Assembly: GCA_030604545.1 (NCBI GenBank)
Contig: JAUVVS010000011.1
Location: forward strand, 1 to 14,875
DNA length: 14,875 nucleotides
Direction of reading: 5' to 3'
Source: Deltaproteobacteria bacterium
GTDB taxonomy: Bacteria > Desulfobacterota > Desulfobacteria > Desulfobacterales > JAUVVS01
Below, piece by piece: positions 1-7,817 of this stretch (the first letter of the stretch is position 1; each line of letters begins with the position of its first letter). The notes beneath the pieces are model-generated. The model did not search any database. It worked only from the letters and a program-made list of their open reading frames with translations, and had not been told where the DNA came from. Made by a program: the position numbers and the translations under genes.

Positions 1-95
1 CACTAATGCCCTCAGACAATTACACGATTCAAAATTTAACAACCTTTGAAGCTTACTAGTTCTACTTTCAGAAGGCTAAAATATTACGATTGAGG

Positions 96-126
96 TTATC
101 AGACCACAAAGAAAAAAATGTATAAT
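96..126 (+). promoter_or_regulatory. Possible sigma-70-type promoter upstream of the lipid A gene block
   Basis: A perfect TATAAT hexamer lies at 121-126 and a 4/6 match to the -35 box (TTATCA) at 96-101. The spacer is 19 bases, longer than the preferred 17. It lies about 47 bases before the first gene's ATG. The same stretch also forms an imperfect hairpin (103-111 with 127-135, eight of nine pairs), so the -10 hexamer would sit in its loop. The hexamer is seen; promoter activity is inferred and weakly supported in such AT-rich DNA. Confidence 0.25.
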
Positions 127-172
127 CTTCGTGGTGAAATAATTCATAATTTATAAGCCTAACCCAGATAAA

Positions 173-1144
173 ATGGAAAAATCAACAAAGAAACTTCGCG
201 TGGGTGTTATCGGTGTAGGTTATCTTGGAAAATTCCATGCAGAAAAATATTCAAAGATGGATAACGTTGATCTTGTAGGAGTAGTCGATGTCAACAAAGA
301 AAGAGCAAAGAAAGTGGCCAAGAAAATAGGTGCCCATCCATATGCATATTATAAGGATCTTTATGGAAAAGTGGATGCTGTGAGCATCGTGGTTCCTACA
401 CCCGCCCATTCTACCGTGAGCAGGGATTTTTTAGAAAATGATATAGATGTTCTTATCGAAAAGCCGATTACGACAACACTTGAAGAGGCTGATAAACTTA
501 TTCAGATTGCAGAATCTAGAGGCCTAATAATTCAGGTGGGACATCTTGAGCGTTTCAATTCAGCGGTTGTTGCTCTCCAAGATATTATAAAGAAGCCGAT
601 GTTTATAGAATCTCACCGCTTGAGTATTTACAAGGAGCGCGGCACTGATGTTAGTGTTGTACATGATTTAATGATTCACGATATCGACATTATTCTAAAT
701 TTTGTCAAATCTGATTTAAAAAGCATTCATGCGGCCGGTATTCCCGTAATCTCGAATAACATTGATATTGCAAATTCACGTCTTGAATTTAAAAATGGAT
801 GTGTTGCAAATGTTACAGCAAGTAGAATTTCAACTAAAAATGAAAGGAAAATCAGGCTGTTTCAAAGAGATGCATATATATCTGTAGATTTTGCAAATCA
901 TGGAATAACAATTATCCGACAGAATGACCAAAATAGTTATGGTTTGATACCCGGTATGGATATCCAACAGCTTTGTTTTACAAAGGGCGATGCGCTTGAA
1001 GATGAATTGAAATCCTTCGTTCAAGCAGTATTTAAACGTGAAGCCCCGGCTGTTACAGGCCAGATGGGACGTGATGCTTTGAAGATAGCCTTAAGTATTA
1101 TGGAGCAGATCAACAAGGCTAATAGACGGATTTTAGGCGCTTAA
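173..1144 (+). CDS. Gfo/Idh/MocA-family NAD(P)-dependent sugar dehydrogenase, possibly GnnA-like
   Basis: This 323-residue cytoplasmic oxidoreductase has the usual two-domain Gfo/Idh/MocA layout. The N-terminal Rossmann fold carries GVGYLG at residues 14-19 and an acidic residue (D39) ending the second strand, where the ribose of NAD usually binds. The family EKP motif is at 96-98, with K97 the expected catalytic lysine. The C-terminal substrate domain shows VGHLERFN (122-129) and the D165/H169/D170 cluster typical of the active site. It lies 241 bases before lpxB on the same strand. In Acidithiobacillus ferrooxidans the family member GnnA is encoded between lpxA and lpxB and oxidises the 3-hydroxyl of UDP-GlcNAc, and GnnB then aminates the product to make diamino-sugar lipid A. 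By position this gene could do the same, but no gnnB is visible here, so I leave the symbol blank. The family call is firm; the substrate is inferred. The ATG lacks a strong Shine-Dalgarno sequence. Confidence 0.9.
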   Translation: MEKSTKKLRVGVIGVGYLGKFHAEKYSKMDNVDLVGVVDVNKERAKKVAKKIGAHPYAYYKDLYGKVDAVSIVVPTPAHSTVSRDFLENDIDVLIEKPITTTLEEADKLIQIAESRGLIIQVGHLERFNSAVVALQDIIKKPMFIESHRLSIYKERGTDVSVVHDLMIHDIDIILNFVKSDLKSIHAAGIPVISNNIDIANSRLEFKNGCVANVTASRISTKNERKIRLFQRDAYISVDFANHGITIIRQNDQNSYGLIPGMDIQQLCFTKGDALEDELKSFVQAVFKREAPAVTGQMGRDALKIALSIMEQINKANRRILGA

Positions 1145-1210
1145 TAATTAATTTTGTGTGTTTTGTGGCAAAAATAATTTTAACCAATTTGAAGCCATTA
1201 AATCAATTGA

Positions 1211-1350
1211 AGATTTCAGATTTCAGATTTCAGATTTAAGGAATTTTTCCATTTTTATTTAAAACAGCGGAGCGACACGCGGCGCAAGCGCCTGCGCTGC
1301 GCGAGCGACTTCCACAAATCTAAAATCATCAATCTGCAATCTACAATTCC
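1211..1350. repeat. Intergenic inverted repeat built from seven-base units with a GC-rich palindromic centre
   Basis: This lies in the 241-base gap between the oxidoreductase and lpxB. The left arm (1211-1238) is four head-to-tail copies of AGATTTC, the last ending in A. The right arm (about 1312-1350), read on the minus strand, is again a run of degenerate seven-base words containing AGATT or GATT, so the arms can pair imperfectly. The centre (1267-1310) is strikingly GC-rich in an AT-rich region. It contains a GGCG-CAAG-CGCC hairpin (1281-1292) and the word GAGCGAC twice. No open reading frame of note runs through it. It resembles a non-coding MITE-like or folded intergenic repeat; mobility is not shown. 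A small CCGG/CCGG hairpin (1356-1368) follows just before the lpxB start. Confidence 0.6.
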
Positions 1351-1385
1351 TAAGACCGGCTTGTCCGGGTTAGGCGAGTAAATAT

Positions 1386-2525
1386 ATGAGTCGGCTTAAA
1401 GAACAAAAATGTGTTATGATCATAGCCGGCGAAGCTTCGGGCGACCTTCACGGATCAAAGCTTGTAATGGCCATGCGGAAAAGTAACGACTCCTTATTTT
1501 TTTGTGGAATAGGAGGGCAGGCTCTTAAAAATGCCGGAGTAAGGATTTTAGCTGATGCCTCAGAGCTTGCCGTTGTGGGGATAACCGAGGCCTTTTCCAA
1601 GATGATAAGCCTTGTTAAAGGGATGACTATTGCCAAAAGGCTTCTTAAAATTTTAAACCCTGATCTTCTTATTCTGATAGATTTCCCTGATTTTAATCTT
1701 CATATTGCGGCCAGTGCAAAAAAGCTTGGAATCCCCATCCTCTATTATATTAGTCCACAGGTTTGGGCCTGGAGATCAGGCCGAATAAAAAAAATCGGAA
1801 ATTTAGTGAATCACGTGGCTGTTATTTTGCCTTTTGAGGAGGATTTATACTTGGAGCATAAAATTCCTGTAACATTTGTTGGTCATCCTTTGCTGGACAT
1901 CGATTATCCTCCGGTAGATGAAATATTAAAAAGAAGTGCTGAAAACCGGTCAATAATAGGCTTATTACCGGGCTCCCGGGATAGGGAGATTGCCAGACAT
2001 CTTTCTGTTATGCTTGATGCCGCCCAGGATTTGGTCAAGCGGAATAACGACTTAAAATTTATTATTTCTATTGCGTCTTCAGTAAAAAGAAAATATGTGG
2101 AGGCAATCGTAGAGGGGTATCGGGATACAGTCAACTTTGAGCTTTTGTCTGACAATGTGGATAAAGTCCTAGAAAAATGCGGATTTGTTATAGCTGCATC
2201 CGGAACAGTTACGCTGGAAGCTGCAATTTATGGTGTTCCAATGGTGATTATTTACAAAATGTCTCCTGTTAGCTACTGGTTAGGCAAGGCTATGGCCAAG
2301 GTTAAGAATATCGGTCTTGTGAATTTGATTGAAGGGAAAGAGATTGTGCCCGAACTTTTGCAGGGTAAAGCATCTCCTGGAAATATAGCAAATACGGTAT
2401 ATGAGATGCTAAACGATTCTTCCGGTCTTACAAGGTTAAGGAAAGACCTTTTTGGCATAAGAGGTTTACTGGGCGGCCAGGGTGCTTCAGAACGCGTAGC
2501 CAAAATAGCCATGGATATGATATAG
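1386..2525 (+). CDS. lpxB: Lipid A disaccharide synthase LpxB (GT19)
   Basis: LpxB condenses UDP-2,3-diacylglucosamine with lipid X (2,3-diacylglucosamine 1-phosphate) to form the beta-1',6 disaccharide of lipid A at the inner face of the cytoplasmic membrane. At 379 residues it is full length (about 380 in the family). Diagnostic motifs appear in order: GEASGD at 15-20 near the N-terminus, IDFPDFN at 98-104 (D99 matching the essential aspartate of the family), YYISPQVWAWR at 120-130, FVGHPLLD at 164-171 and LLPGSR at 193-198, followed by the C-terminal nucleotide-binding half with SGTVTLEA. The ATG at 1386 has only a weak upstream GGCGAG. The stop is 12 bases before the msbA start, so the two are almost certainly co-transcribed. 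Assignment is secure. Confidence 0.97.
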   Translation: MSRLKEQKCVMIIAGEASGDLHGSKLVMAMRKSNDSLFFCGIGGQALKNAGVRILADASELAVVGITEAFSKMISLVKGMTIAKRLLKILNPDLLILIDFPDFNLHIAASAKKLGIPILYYISPQVWAWRSGRIKKIGNLVNHVAVILPFEEDLYLEHKIPVTFVGHPLLDIDYPPVDEILKRSAENRSIIGLLPGSRDREIARHLSVMLDAAQDLVKRNNDLKFIISIASSVKRKYVEAIVEGYRDTVNFELLSDNVDKVLEKCGFVIAASGTVTLEAAIYGVPMVIIYKMSPVSYWLGKAMAKVKNIGLVNLIEGKEIVPELLQGKASPGNIANTVYEMLNDSSGLTRLRKDLFGIRGLLGGQGASERVAKIAMDMI

Positions 2526-2537
2526 ATATATTTGATC

Positions 2538-4307
2538 ATGAAAAAAATATCGATACCTCAAATTAAAGACAGGCATAAACGGTTATTGTTGTTAATAAAA
2601 GACAAGTGGCTCAGGCTTAGTTTTGCTATGGCATGCATGATGGTAGTAGGCGTATCAACTTCTGCTACAGCCTTTTTGATAAAACCCATACTTGATGATG
2701 TTTTTTTTAAACAAGATGCCAGAATGCTTAAAATTATTCCGGTTGCCATTGTTATTATATATTTTTTGCGGGGTATTGCATATTATTGCCAGGTATATCT
2801 TATGAGTTATGTTGGCCAAAGTATTATAACGAGTCTTAGAAATACTCTTTTCAGCAAAATTCAGGATCTTTCACTTTCCTTTTTTCATGAAGAAAAGACA
2901 GGTGCATTGATGTCACGTGTTACAAATGACGTTAATATTGTCAAGGAAATGGTTTCGAATGCTGTTACCGGGGCGTTGAAAGACTCCTTTACCATAGTTT
3001 GTTTGACAATCGTCATCTTTTATAGAGATTGGAAAATGGCGATATTCGCTTTTTTAATTTTGCCTCTTGCCTTTTTCCCGATTGTGGAATTCGGAAGGAG
3101 AGTCCGAAAAGTCAATACCGGGTACCAGGAAGCGATGGCTGATATGAGTTCTTTTTTACATGAAACGTTTTTTGGAAACAAAATCGTCAAGACTTTTGGA
3201 AGGGAGTCTTATGAAAAGAAACGTTTTTTAAAAAAGACACACAATATTTTTAATCTCGAGATGAAGGCTGTAGTGGCCAGGTCACTATCAGCGCCAATCA
3301 TGGAGTTTCTAGGTGGAATTGGGGTGGCTTTTATCATATGGTATGGGGGCTCCAAAGTGATTGCCGGTACTTCCACTCCCGGAACCTTTTTTTCTTTTAT
3401 GGCCGCCGTTATTATGTTGTATGAACCCGTGAAAAAGTTAAGCAAGCTAAACAATTCGATTCAGCAAGGGCTTGCCGCTACTGATAGGGTCTTTGATATC
3501 ATAGATAAAGAATCGGATATTAAAGAGCATCATAATCCTGTTGATATTAAACCGGGACTTCATAGGGTAACTTTCAAAAATGTATTTTTTAAGTACGATA
3601 ATGCAATGGTCTTAGAGGACATAAACCTTGATGTCAAAGCGGGAGAGATTCTGGCGCTTGTGGGAATGAGTGGTGGCGGGAAAACTTCTCTCGTAAACCT
3701 GATACCTAGACTCTATGATGTAACCGAAGGATCAATTTCGATCGATGGGATTGATATACGAAAGGCTTCAATATCTTCACTCCGCAATCAGATCGCAATT
3801 GTTACTCAAGATCCCATTCTTTTCAATGATACTATCAGGAACAATATTGCCTATGGTAATCATAATGCATCTAATAAAGACATTGAAAGGGTTGCAAAAG
3901 CTGCCTATGCTTACAATTTTATTCAGAGACTTCCCGATAAATTCGATGCAAGCATAGGAGAATTGGGAGGACGTCTCTCAGGAGGAGAAAAACAGCGTAT
4001 CTGTATTGCACGTGCGCTTTTAAAGGATGCACCAATATTAATTCTTGATGAAGCGACCTCTTCACTCGATTCAGAGGCAGAGACATTGGTCCAGAAGGCC
4101 CTTGAAAATTTAATGAGAGGGCGCACCACATTTGTTATTGCTCACAGACTTTCAACTATCAGTTATGCTCAAAGGATCATTGTCATCGTTGGTGGTAAGA
4201 TCGTAGAAGAGGGAGATCAAAATGAACTGATTGCCCGGCAAGAAGAATACTATAAATTATATCAAATGCAGTTCAACAATAGCAAATCAAACGTAGAAGT
4301 TCGTTAA
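2538..4307 (+). CDS. msbA: Lipid A flippase, ABC transporter MsbA
   Basis: MsbA is a homodimeric ABC exporter that flips lipid A or core-lipid A from the inner to the outer leaflet of the inner membrane using ATP. The 589 residues contain an N-terminal transmembrane domain (about residues 20-310, six hydrophobic segments) and a C-terminal ATPase. Walker A is GMSGGGKT at 376-383, the ABC signature LSGGEKQR at 480-487, Walker B ILILDEAT with D504 and catalytic E505, and the switch histidine H536. This numbering is within a residue of E. coli MsbA, which supports the ATG at 2538. A TTG six bases upstream (2532) is in frame but less likely. The gene follows lpxB by 12 bases. Family ABC exporters can carry other lipids or drugs, but the lpxB neighbourhood makes MsbA the best call. 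Confidence 0.94.
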   Translation: MKKISIPQIKDRHKRLLLLIKDKWLRLSFAMACMMVVGVSTSATAFLIKPILDDVFFKQDARMLKIIPVAIVIIYFLRGIAYYCQVYLMSYVGQSIITSLRNTLFSKIQDLSLSFFHEEKTGALMSRVTNDVNIVKEMVSNAVTGALKDSFTIVCLTIVIFYRDWKMAIFAFLILPLAFFPIVEFGRRVRKVNTGYQEAMADMSSFLHETFFGNKIVKTFGRESYEKKRFLKKTHNIFNLEMKAVVARSLSAPIMEFLGGIGVAFIIWYGGSKVIAGTSTPGTFFSFMAAVIMLYEPVKKLSKLNNSIQQGLAATDRVFDIIDKESDIKEHHNPVDIKPGLHRVTFKNVFFKYDNAMVLEDINLDVKAGEILALVGMSGGGKTSLVNLIPRLYDVTEGSISIDGIDIRKASISSLRNQIAIVTQDPILFNDTIRNNIAYGNHNASNKDIERVAKAAYAYNFIQRLPDKFDASIGELGGRLSGGEKQRICIARALLKDAPILILDEATSSLDSEAETLVQKALENLMRGRTTFVIAHRLSTISYAQRIIVIVGGKIVEEGDQNELIARQEEYYKLYQMQFNNSKSNVEVR

Positions 4308-4332
4308 ACATATAGATCCAGTTTTTTTATTT

Positions 4333-4358
4333 CATCAATTGATGGTTTCGTAAAAAGT
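4333..4358. repeat. Palindrome and probable dispersed intergenic repeat between msbA and lptF
   Basis: The 164-base gap between msbA and lptF contains a perfect 12-base palindrome CATCAATTGATG (4333-4344). It runs directly into GATGGTTTCGTAAAAAGT (4341-4358). From memory, that phrase recurs between genes in Desulfobacterales-type genomes; this was not checked here, and there is no second copy in the window. The rest of the gap (to 4440) is richer in C and G than its surroundings and contains no gene. A run of seven T (4322-4328) follows msbA but has no convincing stem before it, so I do not call a terminator. Confidence 0.4.
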
Positions 4359-4471
4359 ACAATTTGCTCGCTCTGTGACCATTTTTGGGATTCCTAAAAA
4401 GCCCCTCCAGCCTGACCTTTTGTCTCTGAGGCGCCAATGTTTTTTTAAGCTAAAATGTTATAAAAATATTT

Positions 4472-5656
4472 ATGAAAATAAATTCAATTATAAATAGATA
4501 TATCTTTAAAGAAATGGTCCCTCCATTTGTCATCAGTCTGGCTTTTTTCTTGTTTGTTTTCCTTATGACAAGAATTCTGGATATTATAAAATATATTGTA
4601 AATTATAGGATCAACATGCCTGCTGTCCTTTTGATGCTCTTCTATTCTATGCCCTACTTTCTTCAATTTGTAATACCCATGTCTATTATGATGGCTGTCT
4701 TGCTTACTTTTCTTAGACTGTCGAAGGAAAATGAAGTGGTTGCCTTTAAAGCAAGCGGTTTTAGTATTTATAACTTGCTTCCTCCGGTATTCTTGTTTTG
4801 TATTATGGGATGTTTCCTAACGGCGTCCGTGACAATTTATGGAATTCCGTGGGGAAGGACATCTTTTAAAAAACTAACGAATAGAGTGGCTGCATCAAGC
4901 TTTGAAATTGGTTTAAAGGAAAGAACATTCAATGATAGCTTTGAGGGTATAATGCTTTATGTGAACAAAATTGATCCTAAAGAAAAGTCACTTGTTAATG
5001 TTTTTATTGAAGATAAAAGAACCAATAATATCGTAAGCACCGTCATTGCGCCCAATGGCAGGCTTTTAAGTGAACCGGAGAAGCTTTTTTTTTGTTTAAG
5101 GCTTTATAACGGAACCATCAATCAGGTCAACATTAGAAATAAGTCTGTAAATTCGATAAACTTTGATACCTATGAAATTAACATTGATATTAAAAAGGCT
5201 TTTACCAGAGCAAAGAAAGGCACAAAGCATAGAAGTGAAATGAGCCTGGCTGAATTGAAAAAATATCTCAAAGATGACACCAAAAAAGATGATATTTACT
5301 ATCGAACGCTGATGGATTATCATAAAAGATTTTCCATTCCGGTTGCATGCATAGTCTTTGGACTTCTTGCCGTTTCCTTGGGCTTTCAATCCATGATTAC
5401 AGGGCGTTCGTATGGGCTTGGACTTGGCCTCATTTTTTTTCTCCTTTATTATTTACTGCTTACTATGGGGCGGGGTTTTGGTGAGTCGGGGGCATACCCG
5501 CCTGTTATTGGGATGTGGGCTCCGAATATCGTTATAGGGTCTATTGGGTTTTATCTTCTAATCAGAACAGCAAAGGAACGCCCATTGATTTTTGATTCTT
5601 TTATTAATCGGGTGATAAGGTTAACATTGAAGTTTACGAAGAAAAAATTGGCGTGA
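4472..5656 (+). CDS. lptF: LPS export ABC transporter permease LptF
   Basis: LptF is one of two inner-membrane permeases that, with LptG and the ATPase dimer LptB, extract LPS from the outer leaflet of the inner membrane and push it onto the LptC-LptA bridge. The 394-residue protein has the YjgP/YjgQ architecture: three N-terminal membrane segments (about 15-35, 55-85 and 100-125), a large periplasmic beta-jellyroll region (roughly 130-290), and three C-terminal membrane segments. The conserved cytoplasmic coupling loop RLSKENEVVAFKASG lies around residues 82-96, with E88 at the position where LptB contacts the permease. The next gene is the second permease, 19 bases downstream. LptF and LptG are homologous; the F/G assignment rests on being first of the pair and on loop wording. 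No lptB, lptC or lptA is nearby. Confidence 0.9.
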   Translation: MKINSIINRYIFKEMVPPFVISLAFFLFVFLMTRILDIIKYIVNYRINMPAVLLMLFYSMPYFLQFVIPMSIMMAVLLTFLRLSKENEVVAFKASGFSIYNLLPPVFLFCIMGCFLTASVTIYGIPWGRTSFKKLTNRVAASSFEIGLKERTFNDSFEGIMLYVNKIDPKEKSLVNVFIEDKRTNNIVSTVIAPNGRLLSEPEKLFFCLRLYNGTINQVNIRNKSVNSINFDTYEINIDIKKAFTRAKKGTKHRSEMSLAELKKYLKDDTKKDDIYYRTLMDYHKRFSIPVACIVFGLLAVSLGFQSMITGRSYGLGLGLIFFLLYYLLLTMGRGFGESGAYPPVIGMWAPNIVIGSIGFYLLIRTAKERPLIFDSFINRVIRLTLKFTKKKLA

Positions 5657-5675
5657 TGAGGAACTAATTGAAGTT

Positions 5676-6752
5676 ATGCCTATTATTTATAAATATTTGA
5701 CAAGGGAAATTATTAAGCTGTTTGGAATTGTTCTGATAACCGTTATCAGTATATATGTGGTTGTAGATTTTTTTGAAAAGGTAGATGACTTTATGGAGGC
5801 CGGCCTGTCGGTTTCAAGGACATTCACATTTTTTCTGTTAAAGATTCCATTTATCATCGTTCAGATAACACCGGTTGGAATTCTTTTGGCGACTCTATTA
5901 GTATTTGGTTTAATGAGCAAAAACTATGAAATACTTGCTTTAAAAAGCAGTGGGGTAAGTATATATTACCTATTACGACCGGTCCTTTTTTTAGGACTTC
6001 TAGTGGGCACCCTTCTTTTTTTCTTTTCAGATATCATCGTTCCGCTGACCACAGGCAGGGCAAACAGGATATGGTTGCAAGATGTTAAAAAAAGATCTGA
6101 GGTGACATCGAAAGAGAAAAATATCTGGATCAAGGGAAACCGTAAAATAACCCATATTAAATATTATAACCCCGCCAGTAAAACCATTTTTGGAATCACC
6201 ATTAACTTTTTTGATGAAAAATTTAAATTAATACGAAGAATAGACGCTGAAAAGGGGATTTTCGAACAAGGAAAATGGATAATGCATGAACTTTTAGAGC
6301 AAACCCTTGAAACAGAGAGTGGAAATTATAGAATAATTTTTCGAGATGAAATGACCGAAAAGCTCGATTTTTTACCTGAAGATTTAAAACGGGTGATCAA
6401 AAAACCGGAAGAAATGAGTTTTAAGGAACTTCTTACATATATAAGGAAGGTTGAAGAAGAGGGATACGATGCTACGATATACAGGGTAGATCTTTATGCC
6501 AAACCGGCTTTACCTTTTGTTTGTATGGTTTTCTGTATACTCGGTATCGGCATTGCGATTAGAGGTGAAAGAGTGGAAAGTATATTCTTCAGCATAGCCT
6601 ATGGGATTGGTATAGCCTTTTGTTACTGGATATTCCATAGTTTCTGTTTATCAATCGGATATGGAGAAATGCTTCCTCCTTTTATTGCTGCTTGGACTGC
6701 AAATTTTGTTTTCTTGTGTTTCGGTATTTTTACTTTGGTGAATGCAGAATAA
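5676..6752 (+). CDS. lptG: LPS export ABC transporter permease LptG
   Basis: LptG is the second permease of the LptB2FG extractor and pairs with LptF to form the lateral gate and periplasmic jellyroll channel for LPS. The 358 residues (typical family length about 360) begin with YKYLTREIIKLF, which runs into a first membrane helix. Hydrophobic segments lie around 12-32, 55-78 and 98-122. A periplasmic domain spans about 125-265 and three C-terminal helices follow. The coupling-helix motif MSKNYEILALKSSGVS (about 80-95, with E85) is characteristic of LptG. The gene starts 19 bases after lptF with GAGGA some distance upstream, so the pair is an operon. The following membrane-protein gene is 51 bases away on the same strand. 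Confidence 0.91.
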   Translation: MPIIYKYLTREIIKLFGIVLITVISIYVVVDFFEKVDDFMEAGLSVSRTFTFFLLKIPFIIVQITPVGILLATLLVFGLMSKNYEILALKSSGVSIYYLLRPVLFLGLLVGTLLFFFSDIIVPLTTGRANRIWLQDVKKRSEVTSKEKNIWIKGNRKITHIKYYNPASKTIFGITINFFDEKFKLIRRIDAEKGIFEQGKWIMHELLEQTLETESGNYRIIFRDEMTEKLDFLPEDLKRVIKKPEEMSFKELLTYIRKVEEEGYDATIYRVDLYAKPALPFVCMVFCILGIGIAIRGERVESIFFSIAYGIGIAFCYWIFHSFCLSIGYGEMLPPFIAAWTANFVFLCFGIFTLVNAE

Positions 6753-6803
6753 CTCGTCCTTTTTGCAACGATATTCAATAGCCGTTTTGGGAATGACAAT
6801 TAG

Positions 6804-7817
6804 ATGATCCATAGAAAGGAGTCTTCATCATTTGCCCGATCATTGTGGATGATAGCACGTTTAGTGATAGTAGTTATCATTTTTATCTTGCTTATATACT
6901 TGGATGTGCTTGACTTGGCAAAAGTGGGGAAGATGATTTTTCGCTGGTGGACCGGTGCTGCTACTATTTTCTTTTTAACAAGTGTCATCATTTCGATGTT
7001 TCGCTGGCAGATCCTTTTGAATGCTGTTGGTATTCAGGTCGGATTTAAGATGGTTATGCGACTTTCCTTTATTGGATATGCTTTTAGTACGGTTAGTCCG
7101 GGAGCTGTTAGCGGCGACATTATCAAGGCGTACTACATAGTAAAGGGATTAAACAATAGGAGAACCGCAGCGGCAACTACTATTGTGATGGATCGAGTTC
7201 TGGGTCTCTTTACGATGTTATTAATGGCCACTGTCGCCATCGGTGGTGCTCTACTCCTAGAAACACAACTTCTGCAAGACTCTAAGCAAACAAATAACTT
7301 AATATTTTTGGGTTGTATCGTGATAAGCCTCGCAATCACTATGCTTATTGGGTTTTTGATATGTCTAAGCAAGCGCATTCGAAACTCAAATTTCATTAAA
7401 TGGATTACAACGCATCCACCAGGCCATCGCATTATTGATAAATTATATTCAACTATCTACTCATTTCGCGAGAAAAAACAATTTCTCCTCAAAGCGATCG
7501 TAGCCTCTTTTGTAGGCCAATTGCCGCTTATTATAGGCATGTACTTTATTGGACGGGCTGCCGATGAAACTGTATTGCGGCTTGCACACTATCTCTTTTT
7601 AGCACCCGTGGCTTTAATATTAAATGCGATTCCTATCGGACCGGGAGGAATGGGTTCTGGAGAAGCGCTTATCGAATCGCTTTTCATGCTTTTTGGTTCC
7701 AGAAACGGTGGCGAAATTACGGCTGTCTTCCACATAGTCGTCATATTGTTCAGCGTGATTGGCTTTTTTCTCTATATAAAGGGAAAAGGGAGTTTGCGGG
7801 GTAATGAAACAGCATGA
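6804..7817 (+). CDS. UPF0104/YbhN-like flippase-domain membrane protein, coupled to lpxK
   Basis: This 337-residue multi-pass inner-membrane protein belongs to the lysylphosphatidylglycerol-synthase transmembrane family (PF03706, UPF0104), the domain also found as the flippase half of MprF. Three family signatures are visible: a GYAFSTVSPGAVSGDIIKAY stretch around residues 91-110 (SPG at 98-100, GD at 104-105), MDRVLGLF in the next segment, and IPIGPGGMGSGEALI around 277-289 near the C-terminus. About seven or eight hydrophobic helices span the length. There is no catalytic C-terminal synthase domain, so it is the membrane half only. Its stop codon overlaps the lpxK start as ATGA, implying translational coupling. 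Members of this family have been linked to moving or modifying envelope lipids, but the substrate is unknown here. The neighbours suggest a role with lipid A or another envelope lipid, which is inference. Confidence 0.85.
   Translation: MIHRKESSSFARSLWMIARLVIVVIIFILLIYLDVLDLAKVGKMIFRWWTGAATIFFLTSVIISMFRWQILLNAVGIQVGFKMVMRLSFIGYAFSTVSPGAVSGDIIKAYYIVKGLNNRRTAAATTIVMDRVLGLFTMLLMATVAIGGALLLETQLLQDSKQTNNLIFLGCIVISLAITMLIGFLICLSKRIRNSNFIKWITTHPPGHRIIDKLYSTIYSFREKKQFLLKAIVASFVGQLPLIIGMYFIGRAADETVLRLAHYLFLAPVALILNAIPIGPGGMGSGEALIESLFMLFGSRNGGEITAVFHIVVILFSVIGFFLYIKGKGSLRGNETA

Noticed and set aside
2..49. Possible C-terminal tail of an upstream plus-strand gene (TNALRQLHDSKFNNL then stop).
   Set aside because: Too short to support, and another frame is equally open to 57. 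It might be the end of an lpxA- or lpxI-region gene but nothing identifies it.
103..135. Hairpin ACCACAAAG / CTTCGTGGT as a terminator or riboswitch.
   Set aside because: It has a mismatch, a 15-base A-rich loop, no T-run afterwards and no recognisable aptamer.
1211..1350. CRISPR-like array from the repeated AGATTTC words.
   Set aside because: Units are seven bases and directly adjacent, with no spacers and no cas genes.
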